Positions 44,434 to 52,495 of a stretch of DNA of 64,000 nt are shown here, piece by piece. The notes under the pieces were generated by a model. The model worked only from the letters and a program-made list of their open reading frames with translations. It searched no databases and was not told where the DNA came from. Position 1 is the first letter of the stretch. Every line of letters begins with the position of its first letter. The stretch covers positions 35,976-99,975 of the forward strand of contig CAZLMW010000007.1 of NCBI GenBank assembly GCA_964560875.1, in the 5' to 3' direction. The stretch is from CAZLMW01 sp964560875. GTDB taxonomy: Bacteria; Myxococcota_A; UBA9042. The translations under genes were made by a program, and so were the position numbers.

Positions 44434-46287
44434 TCAATCCACGGGCAACAGCGTTTCGAGCAACGAGGAGAGCTCGCGGCGATCGACCGGCTTGGTCAGG
44501 AACTCGTCGAATCCGGCCGCCGACGCATCGCGCCGCAAGCCGTCGTGGCCCAACGCGGCAAACGCGATCATCGGGGTCCGATTGCCGTCTGCCTCGAGCC
44601 GCCGGAACGCGCGTCCGCAGTCGAGCCCCGACATGACCGGCATGTAGATATCGATGATGGCCACGTCGTAGCTCCGTGCGAGCAATAACTTCAGCGCTTC
44701 GCGGCCGTGTTTGGCTGTCTCGACCTGGTACCCGAGCTGGCGGAGTGAAACGGTGAGGGCGGCGCGGTTGAGCGGGCTGTCATCGGCGATGAGGGCGCGG
44801 CGGGTCTGATCGTGGCGTCGCGTCAAGCGCGGGGGGATTTCAACAGGGACCTCAAACCGCGCGATTGTGCCGCCTCCGGGTGCGTCGCGCAGGGTCACAT
44901 CGCCGTCCATCGCGCGGGCCAGCAGACGCGACAAGGCGAGCCCGAGACCCGCACCGTCGTGGCTGCGCGTTGCCGTCTCGTCGACCTGGGCGAAAGGCTC
45001 GAAGACCTCCTGGCGCTTTGCGGCCGGGACGCCGGGGCCTTCGTCCTCGACCTCGAACGCGAGAACACAGCCGTCATCGCTGCGATCGGTGACCCGCAAG
45101 CGCAGCACGACGGCGCCCCGTTTGCTGAACACGACCGCGTTCTCAGCCAGGTTTGTCAGGACCTGCGCGATGCGCTCCCGATCGGCCTTGACCGGAGATG
45201 GCACGCCGAGGGCGACGTCGAGCGCCAGCTCCAACCCCTTGTCACGCGCGGCGGCGCTTTGTCCGGTAGCCACGGCTTCGAGCAGCTCGCGCGGGCTGAA
45301 GCGGCGCTTGGTGAGCTGTACGGCGCCGCGTTCGAGCGCTCCGAAGTCCAGCACGTTGCCGACCATGCGATCGAGCCGCTGGGCGCTGTGCAGGTTGGCC
45401 CGGACGAAGTCCTCCTGGTCGCGATCGAGACGGGTCGTCAGGAGCAGCTGGGCGGTGCCGATGATGCCTCCGAGCGGGGTGCGCAGCTCGTGGCTCATCC
45501 GCGACAGGAAGCTCTCCCGCGTCGCCGCGGCGTGCTCGACGATGCGCGCCTGGGCAAGGGCATGATCGCGGGCCTGGCGGGCGTCGCGGACCTCGGATTC
45601 CAGGGCGCGCTGCTGATTGACGAGCTCCCGAAACGCCTGGTTCTCAGGGCTGTCTTCGATGCGCTGGGTGACGACACGCCACGCTCGGAGCAGCCGCTGC
45701 CACCACGTCGCGCCCGGCGGCAGGACGATCTCGTAGACGCCTTCGCGCGGCGCGATCGACAGCTCGACAGCGGCATCGGGCAGGCCGGCCACGCGCGGCA
45801 ACGTCGCGAAAAAACCGCGTACCAGCCGAAAGAACTGCGGCGAATCGGCGTAGTGAGGCGGCAGCGCGAGGCTCAACCTCAGGCGGCCTGGGCCAGCGTC
45901 GGCAAATCCGGGCACGAGCTCGGGAAACATCGCCGGACCCGACCAGTGGTGGCTGACCCAAAACAGGGTGCGCGGATCGATCGCCATGCTGAGCGTGCGT
46001 TGCATCAAGCCAACCTCGGTGACGCCATGAATCCGAGGCCCGAGCACCTCGAGCTCCCCCGGCCCGCCGACAAGCTCCTCCAGCCTCTGGTTGAGCATGC
46101 AAAAACGCTCCCATTCCAGCCACTTGGGCGGCTCAACCGGGTCGATATCCGTGCCGTCGAAGATGGACGTCTCTGCGATGCCGGTGTGCGTGGCCACGTC
46201 GCGGTAAAATCCGACGATGCGACCGGAAACCTGCTTGGCTGCTCGCAACGTGTGTCCGTGTTGGGAGCCGTTGGTTGGCCTATTCAT
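44434..46287 (-). CDS. Soluble hybrid sensor histidine kinase with receiver domain
   Basis: 617 residues, no membrane segment. Residues 1-205 are a sensory domain I cannot name (IHGVTEVGLMQRTLSMAIDP, LALPPHYADSPQFFRLVRGF). A coiled coil (215-255) leads to HisKA with H266 in SHELRTPLGG. The ATPase domain has NLAENAVVFSKRG (N box), DEGPGV and GAGLGLAL. The C-terminal receiver has DD in ALIADDSPLN, phospho-acceptor D546 in IIDIYMPVMSG and Lys in LTKPVD. Its start overlaps the stop of the AONS-GNAT gene by 4 bp, so enzyme and sensor are made together. Confidence 0.9.
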   Translation of the reverse strand: MNRPTNGSQHGHTLRAAKQVSGRIVGFYRDVATHTGIAETSIFDGTDIDPVEPPKWLEWERFCMLNQRLEELVGGPGELEVLGPRIHGVTEVGLMQRTLSMAIDPRTLFWVSHHWSGPAMFPELVPGFADAGPGRLRLSLALPPHYADSPQFFRLVRGFFATLPRVAGLPDAAVELSIAPREGVYEIVLPPGATWWQRLLRAWRVVTQRIEDSPENQAFRELVNQQRALESEVRDARQARDHALAQARIVEHAAATRESFLSRMSHELRTPLGGIIGTAQLLLTTRLDRDQEDFVRANLHSAQRLDRMVGNVLDFGALERGAVQLTKRRFSPRELLEAVATGQSAAARDKGLELALDVALGVPSPVKADRERIAQVLTNLAENAVVFSKRGAVVLRLRVTDRSDDGCVLAFEVEDEGPGVPAAKRQEVFEPFAQVDETATRSHDGAGLGLALSRLLARAMDGDVTLRDAPGGGTIARFEVPVEIPPRLTRRHDQTRRALIADDSPLNRAALTVSLRQLGYQVETAKHGREALKLLLARSYDVAIIDIYMPVMSGLDCGRAFRRLEADGNRTPMIAFAALGHDGLRRDASAAGFDEFLTKPVDRRELSSLLETLLPVD

Positions 46288-48812
46288 CGCTGCCCCCTGG
46301 TGTCCGCTTTCAAGCCGACCTTCTCGGCGATCTCGGCCAGCCGCGTCGCGTCGAAGTCGTCCCGCGCGTAGACGTGCACCCAGGACGGCTGTGGGACGGT
46401 CGCGAAACGGCGCTTCTCGACGTCGGCGGTCATGCCCAGGTGAACCCGTCGCGCCCCGACATCAAACGCTCGCGCAACCGTCTGAAAAAGCAGCTGTTTG
46501 TAGCTGTTGTGCGACCGAACAAACCTGTAGTCGAGCCCGCAAAGGAGCGCCGCGTACGCATCGCCGAACACATGTGCAGCGTAAAAAGCGATCGGGGCGT
46601 CGGTTGGTGGCGATCCGCCGTCATGGTCCTCGGTCAACCTCAGGGTCACGACTTCCCAGGCGTCGCTCCCCGCGATCTCGCCGATGAAGCGCCGCGGCAA
46701 CGCAAACAGGTTGAGGTCGTGGCGACGCCGCGAGACGTTGAGGAAAAGCCCGTGTAGGTGGTCGACGAGGCTCTCCGGCAGCGGGTTGCCGACGCGAGTG
46801 CCCCACGTGTTCACGGCGAATCGGGACGCGATGCGTTGCATCTTTCGGACGTGCGCACGCTTCTTGGACGACAGCGACGCGATCAGCGACTCCATGTCCA
46901 CAGGCAGATCAAGCAAGTGGGTCGGTGGCAGCGGGAGGCGGAACAGCCCCAGCTGCTGCAGCGCGCTCAGCAGCTCCGGGTCGTCGGGGATGTCGCGGAA
47001 GATGACGATGTCGCAGCCAAGTTCATCGGCGAGACGTCGGGCGGCCCCGAGCAGCGCTTGGAGGGCATCGCGCCAAGGCCCGTCGCGCCGCAGGTAGAGG
47101 TGATGGCCTTCGGACGCACAGCCGCCCATCAACAAGGTCTTCGCGGTCAACAAATAGGGATCGTCGCGCCGCAGCTGCTCGAGGTGCGCCGAAACGCGGG
47201 CGTGCATGAGCATGTCGGATTTGTGCAGGCCCGCGCTGAAGACGGAGGCCGCGATCGGCACCCCCGCGTCGTCGCGCACGGCGAGGTAGTGGTGGCTGTG
47301 GTCATCTTCGGGTCGTGGACCGACAAAGATCCGCTGCATCGCCCGCATGGACTCGGCTGAAATGCAGCCCACTTCGCCGAAAAGCAGGTCCCATTGTTGC
47401 GCTCCAAAGCTGTCGACATCGTCGTAACGGCTCACATGCAGAGCGCCGGCAGTCGACGCGTCCGGTGTGGCGGGTGGATCGACCCGGGGCGCGCCCAGGA
47501 CGTCGGCGAGGGACGGGCGTGTCGTTGGACGCGGTTGCAGTCGCGCGAACAGGGCGTCGAGCTCGGCGGGATCGACATCGTGGTCGGCCAGCACGGTCGC
47601 GACCTGCGCGGCGAGGCGATCGGCGAGACGGTCGAGATCGTCGGGGCGATGCAGCGACGTCACCGCCAGCCGGATGCCTGCGTGGCGCTGTTTGACGGCC
47701 GGGAACATCGAGATGCACGTGTAGATGCGCTCTTGGAGCAGGCGCGCGGCGACGTCCTTGGCCAGCGATTCGGGCCCCAATCCCACGAACAAGATCGGCG
47801 TGTCGTTGTCGGCAAGGACGCTCAACCCGCGTTCGCGCAGCCCGTTTCGAAGCCTCGTGACGCGATCGGCCAAGGCTGTCTGGAGCCGCGGCAACTCTGC
47901 GGAGAGATGCACGTGCGCCGAGGCGATTGCAGCCCCGATGAGCGGTGGCTGCAGGGGCCCCGAAAACACCATCGGGCCGCCGGTCAAGCGAACCCGCTCG
48001 CACGTCTGTTCGTCGCCAAACGTCACCGCGCCGCCGCCCGCGCCGTACGCCTTGGCCAGCGACGTCGCAACAATCACCCGGGGATGCGAGCCGAAGCGCG
48101 CGAGGAAGTGGCCGCAGCCGTTGTCGCCGGCCCAGCTCATGCCGTGGGCATCGTCGATGTACAGCCATGCGTTGTCGGCGGCGTCGAGGATCGACCGGAG
48201 CAGCGCCGCATCGGCCACCTCGCCGTACATGCTGGTGATGCCGTCGCAGCAGTACCAGACCTGCCGATGGGTGGCGGCGAGCTCGGTCACGGCGTCGATC
48301 GCGGCCGCAGGACGCTCGTGCCGCACGGTACGCACGGTCGCCCCGGTGGCTCGCACAAGGGTCGCAGCCCGCTGAACCGAGTAGTGCACCACGTGGTCGA
48401 GAACCACCGCGTCGCGCTCCGTCACCAGCGCCGGCAACACCGCTTGATGGGCGAGGGTCGTCGTTTGAAAGACCAGCGATGGCCCACCGAAGATGCAGCT
48501 CAACAGCGACTCGAGCTCGTCGTATCCCGGACAGCTCAGGTAGCCGCGCGACGACGCGAATTGGGTGCCGTATCGATCCAGCCATTGACGCGCCGCGCGG
48601 ATCAAAGCCGGGTGTTGTTCCAGCCCCAGGTAGCCGCACGATGCGAACGAAAGATGCGATTCGCCGCCGAGCGTGACCCATGGCCCGCGCACATACGCGT
48701 CCTCGGCCGTCGAAAAATACAGGCCGCGGTCCCGCGCATCTGCATGCTGGGTGTGAATCGTGTCGAGGAAGTGGGAAGCGTCCATGTCCGTACCGGTCCG
48801 ACCACGGTACAT
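46284..48812 (-). CDS. Alpha-oxoamine synthase (AONS)-GNAT fusion enzyme
   Basis: 842 residues. AAGG lies seven bases before the start at 48812; an ATG at 48785 is an alternative. Residues 30-410 are a fold-type I PLP enzyme of the 8-amino-7-oxononanoate synthase/CqsA family: FASCGYLGLEQHPAL, the cofactor-ring Asp in YIDDAHGMSWAG and Schiff-base K254 in SLAKAYGAGGG. These enzymes condense an acyl-CoA/ACP with an amino acid. Residues of about 450-842 are GNAT/FemAB-like (SSKKRAHVRKMQR, SYKQLLFQTVARAFDVGARR). It likely makes an acylated small molecule, perhaps a signal, given its coupling to a sensor kinase. Confidence 0.75.
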   Translation of the reverse strand: MYRGRTGTDMDASHFLDTIHTQHADARDRGLYFSTAEDAYVRGPWVTLGGESHLSFASCGYLGLEQHPALIRAARQWLDRYGTQFASSRGYLSCPGYDELESLLSCIFGGPSLVFQTTTLAHQAVLPALVTERDAVVLDHVVHYSVQRAATLVRATGATVRTVRHERPAAAIDAVTELAATHRQVWYCCDGITSMYGEVADAALLRSILDAADNAWLYIDDAHGMSWAGDNGCGHFLARFGSHPRVIVATSLAKAYGAGGGAVTFGDEQTCERVRLTGGPMVFSGPLQPPLIGAAIASAHVHLSAELPRLQTALADRVTRLRNGLRERGLSVLADNDTPILFVGLGPESLAKDVAARLLQERIYTCISMFPAVKQRHAGIRLAVTSLHRPDDLDRLADRLAAQVATVLADHDVDPAELDALFARLQPRPTTRPSLADVLGAPRVDPPATPDASTAGALHVSRYDDVDSFGAQQWDLLFGEVGCISAESMRAMQRIFVGPRPEDDHSHHYLAVRDDAGVPIAASVFSAGLHKSDMLMHARVSAHLEQLRRDDPYLLTAKTLLMGGCASEGHHLYLRRDGPWRDALQALLGAARRLADELGCDIVIFRDIPDDPELLSALQQLGLFRLPLPPTHLLDLPVDMESLIASLSSKKRAHVRKMQRIASRFAVNTWGTRVGNPLPESLVDHLHGLFLNVSRRRHDLNLFALPRRFIGEIAGSDAWEVVTLRLTEDHDGGSPPTDAPIAFYAAHVFGDAYAALLCGLDYRFVRSHNSYKQLLFQTVARAFDVGARRVHLGMTADVEKRRFATVPQPSWVHVYARDDFDATRLAEIAEKVGLKADTRGQR

Positions 48813-49090
48813 GCTTGCGCCTTGTTACAACAACGATTTCAGGATGTTAGATCTTTCGTGCTGGGGTCCTTCAGAATCGCGCGTTGCGCGTCCGCCATCT
48901 CTCACTGGCGCATCCCACGCGCATTGCGACGGCCTGTAGCGCCTTGAATTGCGCAATCTCAAGCCTTCCGGCGACGAGCGGCCGAACCTGCCACCTGTGC
49001 CCACCTGTGCGACGTCTCTTGGCGGTCGGTTTGTACGGCGGTACGATAGCTTGTCTCGCCGACTATTCGGCGCTTCGACCGGGGGCGCGC

Positions 49091-50458
49091 TTGTTCGAGG
49101 ATCGACGTCAATACGGCCGCACGAAGGAATTCGTGAAATTCCGCATCGTCTCGGGCGGAAACGAACGCAACTTCGTTACCACCGACATCAGCCCGACCGG
49201 GGCGTTCTTCGCATCCGCCGTTGCGCCCGACGTGGGCGAAACCGTGACCATCGTCGCGCGGCCAGGCGGCATGAAGGTCGCTCCGATCGAGATAGAGGCT
49301 GTCGTTGTCAGGCGCGTCGAATTGGGCAGCGCCACACAGCCCGGGTTCGCGGTCCGCTGGGTGGTTGCCCGGACCGAGGCCGGCGGCGAGCCTCTGTATC
49401 GCGTCTTGAAGAAGGTGCTGCGCGTGTCGGAAGTCACGCTGGAGATGTTCGGCCACGAGCGCGACGCCGAGTTCCATTTCCCCGAGATCGGCGAACGATT
49501 CGGCAAGGTCTTGCAGATCGACAACACGCCGCGCGGTCCGCTGCTGCAGTCGCGCAAAGAAGAGAAGCGTTCGGGACCGCCCAAGGCCCCGCCCCCTGTG
49601 CAAACGCCCATCGAAACCTTGTCGTCGCGCGCCGAAACACTGGCGCCGCTGGCTGAAGATCGCATCTCGACCCGGCGCGACCCACCGGGCCGCCGCTCGA
49701 CGAACTCGGGCCGCTTCAAGTCGGCCACGACGCGAGCGTCCGCGTTCAAGACGGGCGGGCGGCGGCGCTCCGGGACATCGACGTCTGACGACATTATGGC
49801 CGGCGCCGGGGCGTTGCGGCATCGCGATTCGGATGTCACGCACATCGGTGGGCGCTCGCGTTCTCTGCAAGCCAAGCGCACCGAAGAGGCCGCGTCCCCG
49901 GGCGAAGTCACGATCATGGACAACATCCGGATCGACCCGATCGGCCTCGTCGGCAAGACGCGCACCGAGAAGCTCGTCGAGCGGGCCAAGCAGAAGGAAC
50001 AGCAGGAACAGAAAGCCAACGTCGGCGAGCGGTCACAGATCTTCGGCAAGTCCGCGCGTCTCTCCAGCCTCGGCGGGCGCTCGATGAGCACCACGATCCG
50101 CGGCGGCGCGCAGGACGAAGTCGAGCACGCCAGCGTCTCGGTCGACATCCCGGTGACCTACGAGATCGACAACCGCTTCATCCCGGCAACCCTCATCCAG
50201 GCCGCGCCCCTCGCGCTCGAGGTCGTCGCACAGGGCGCCGTTCCGCAGTTGGATCGCAACCTCTGCATCAACATGCCGGTGCCCATCGACGGCCTGTACC
50301 GAACGATCTACCTGATGGGCAAGCTGCTGCGCGTTCCCGAAGAGAAGGACGAGGGCAAGGTCTTCGTCTTCCATATCGAACGTGTGCACGAGGGCGAATA
50401 CGAAGGCGCGTTCACCAACTTCCTGGCCGAACAGCAGCAGGCCGCCGCCGCTGAATAA
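49091..50458 (+). CDS. PilZ-domain c-di-GMP effector
   Basis: 455 residues from a TTG at 49091 with GGGG five bases upstream. The frame is open upstream to 48884 but that part lacks conserved sequence, so the start is uncertain. The N-terminal PilZ domain has both c-di-GMP motifs: R6-x3-R10 (RRQYGR) and D32-x-S-x-x-G37 (DISPTG). A long disordered basic linker (residues 140-330) leads to a second PilZ-like barrel without the motifs (VSVDIPVTYEIDNRFIPATL). It should bind c-di-GMP and pass the signal to motility, surface or transcription partners. Confidence 0.75.
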   Translation: MFEDRRQYGRTKEFVKFRIVSGGNERNFVTTDISPTGAFFASAVAPDVGETVTIVARPGGMKVAPIEIEAVVVRRVELGSATQPGFAVRWVVARTEAGGEPLYRVLKKVLRVSEVTLEMFGHERDAEFHFPEIGERFGKVLQIDNTPRGPLLQSRKEEKRSGPPKAPPPVQTPIETLSSRAETLAPLAEDRISTRRDPPGRRSTNSGRFKSATTRASAFKTGGRRRSGTSTSDDIMAGAGALRHRDSDVTHIGGRSRSLQAKRTEEAASPGEVTIMDNIRIDPIGLVGKTRTEKLVERAKQKEQQEQKANVGERSQIFGKSARLSSLGGRSMSTTIRGGAQDEVEHASVSVDIPVTYEIDNRFIPATLIQAAPLALEVVAQGAVPQLDRNLCINMPVPIDGLYRTIYLMGKLLRVPEEKDEGKVFVFHIERVHEGEYEGAFTNFLAEQQQAAAAE

Positions 50459-50476
50459 GCCGGCGCCACCAACGCC

Positions 50477-51562
50477 TTGAACGACCGCCAGGCGGACTCA
50501 TCCGCATCCGCCGGACCCCTTGTCGTGCGCGATCGCCGCGACGACTCCCGACCGCTTGCCGCCGCTCGCCGCGCCGCGCTCGTCGAAGTTTCGCTGGCAA
50601 CCGCCGCCATCGCAGTGGTGATCGGCGCCGTGGAATTGCTCGGCCGCGTTTGGCCGGGGCTTGCCGGCAGCGGCGCGGCGATCGTTGCGCTGGGGTTCCT
50701 TGGGCTGCCGCTGCTCATCGCCACCATTCGCAGGCTCGATGGCGACGTGCACGGCATCGGCGACGGCGGACTGCGCGGTCCCGGCAGCATCGGTCGCGGC
50801 GTCGTGTGGGGGCTCGCTGCAACGCTGGTCATCGTGCCGCCCTTCGTCGTCGGCTATGACGTCCTCCGCACCCAGTTTCACGGCGCTAAACGCGGCGGTG
50901 GGCCCGGACTGGACGACCATCCCGTCGCTTTTTCGGGCACTCCGCGCAGAGCACCGGGCGTGGTGGCCGTGTACAGCGATGGCGCGTCTCTCGCCGTCTA
51001 CAACGGGCGCGCGGAGCAGGTTTGGGTGCAACCGGCGTGCGTCGGCAACGGCTGCGAAGCGCGTCGTCTTGGACCGGGCAGCGGGACTTCGATTCGAGCT
51101 CCCGCGAGCGACAGTTTTCGCATCACCACCGGAGCGGACGGCGCCGCCCTGCAGCCCGGGTCAATCGTTACCGGAGCGGGCTTGGTGCCGGTGGAGTCGC
51201 AACCGATCGAAGCGCCGCGCAGCCTCGCCTGGTTGCTCTGGGGGATCCTGACCCAGCTGTTGGTTGTCGCCTTGCCCGAAGAGACGTTCTTTCGCGGCTA
51301 CGTCCAGGGCCGATTGCGCGCCGTTTTCCAGCCGCGTCATCGCGTCCTCGGCACACCTTTTGGCGTCGCCCACGTCGTCGCAGCGGCCCTCTTTGCGCTG
51401 GTGCATCTCGTCGCGACGCCCGCGCCTGCCCGTCTGCTGGTCTTCTTCCCCGGCCTGCTCTTCGCGTGGCTCGCCGAACGGGCGCGGTCGACGGCGGCTC
51501 CGACGGTGCACCACGCGCTGTCCAATCTGCTGCTGCAGACCGCTCGCCGGTTCTACGGATGA
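50477..51562 (+). CDS. CPBP-family intramembrane metalloprotease
   Basis: 361 residues from a TTG 18 bp after the PilZ stop. It has multiple membrane helices. The protease signature comprises E268-E269-x-x-x-R273 (EETFFRGYVQG), the later FALVHL histidine motif and the HHALSNLLL motif, all intact. A soluble periplasmic insert (about residues 135-245) lies between helix blocks. In Myxococcota, relatives (myxosortases) process C-terminal sorting tails. Whether this one does is unknown, but the metalloprotease at 11519-12556 has a tail of the right kind. Confidence 0.75.
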   Translation: MNDRQADSSASAGPLVVRDRRDDSRPLAAARRAALVEVSLATAAIAVVIGAVELLGRVWPGLAGSGAAIVALGFLGLPLLIATIRRLDGDVHGIGDGGLRGPGSIGRGVVWGLAATLVIVPPFVVGYDVLRTQFHGAKRGGGPGLDDHPVAFSGTPRRAPGVVAVYSDGASLAVYNGRAEQVWVQPACVGNGCEARRLGPGSGTSIRAPASDSFRITTGADGAALQPGSIVTGAGLVPVESQPIEAPRSLAWLLWGILTQLLVVALPEETFFRGYVQGRLRAVFQPRHRVLGTPFGVAHVVAAALFALVHLVATPAPARLLVFFPGLLFAWLAERARSTAAPTVHHALSNLLLQTARRFYG

Positions 51563-51580
51563 ACGCCTCGCGAGGGCGTG

Positions 51581-52363
51581 CTACGAAAACTCGGCGGCGG
51601 TCAGATCGGTGACGTGCACGCCGCGCGCCGCCACCGGACCGGACCGACCACGCGGCCAAATCCCGCGCATCGCAAACGTCTCGATGACCGCCTCTTTGCA
51701 GCGCCGAGCCTCGCCCGAGTCGGCGCACACCGCGACCAACATCGGCCCGCTGCCGAGCCGAACCACCTCGACACCACCATGGGCGCCCGCAGCGTTCAGC
51801 GCGGCCTGCCAGTCAGCTTCCGCCGCCTTCGCATCGGCCAGGACCCAGGTCGCAGCGGCGCCGTCGACGCCAAATACCCCGCCCTGTCGGGCCACCGAAA
51901 CAGTCGCCGGCTGCACGCCGAGACGCTTGGCGAGCGCTTGGTCATCGATTTGGAGCCGTTTGCCGTGCCCTGCGGCGGTCAGCGCGGTTGCCAACGCACC
52001 GATGGCGGCCACACCGAGCGCGGCGGCGTCATCGATTCCCGTCGCGTGCCCCATGCCGCGTTCAACCCGTAGCCGCACGCCGACGCCATAAACCTGCGCG
52101 AGTTCGTCCACCAGCGTGGCCACGGGCCCGAGCTGCTGCCCCTCGCTGCCTGGTTCGTCCAGCGGCGGCGCATGTTCGATGTCCAGCAAGCCGGCGCCGT
52201 CCGTCAGCGCGATCAACACACGTTCGTTGGCCGCCGGCAGCGCCACGGCGCGGTGTAGATCGGTCGTATTGGCTCGTCTGCGTGCATGCATGCACGGCCA
52301 TGCCGCGACACAGGGCGCCGCGGCCATCCACGCAAATCGGGTTGTTGGATCGTCACGGCTCAT
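51581..52363 (-). CDS. GHMP-kinase-like protein
   Basis: 260 residues, with GGGAG five bases before the start at 52363. The central motif ERGMGHATGIDDAAALGVAA replaces the usual P-x-G-x-G-L-G-S-S-A, and the C-terminal VVRLGSGPMLVAVCADSGEA matches the third GHMP motif. The overall size fits a shortened mevalonate-kinase or diphosphomevalonate-decarboxylase relative. The altered phosphate loop leaves ATP use doubtful. It is convergent with the CPBP gene and divergent from the large lipoprotein gene. Confidence 0.5.
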   Translation of the reverse strand: MSRDDPTTRFAWMAAAPCVAAWPCMHARRRANTTDLHRAVALPAANERVLIALTDGAGLLDIEHAPPLDEPGSEGQQLGPVATLVDELAQVYGVGVRLRVERGMGHATGIDDAAALGVAAIGALATALTAAGHGKRLQIDDQALAKRLGVQPATVSVARQGGVFGVDGAAATWVLADAKAAEADWQAALNAAGAHGGVEVVRLGSGPMLVAVCADSGEARRCKEAVIETFAMRGIWPRGRSGPVAARGVHVTDLTAAEFS

Positions 52364-52495
52364 ATGGTCTCCCGCCCGGTTGGCGGCCCGATATACACGA
52401 ATTCGATCATGGACACCCCCAACGAATCCGATACGTTCCAGCATGGCGTCGGGCCCTCGTCCGCCGCTGGTCGCCCAATGGCTGGAGATCGCGAC

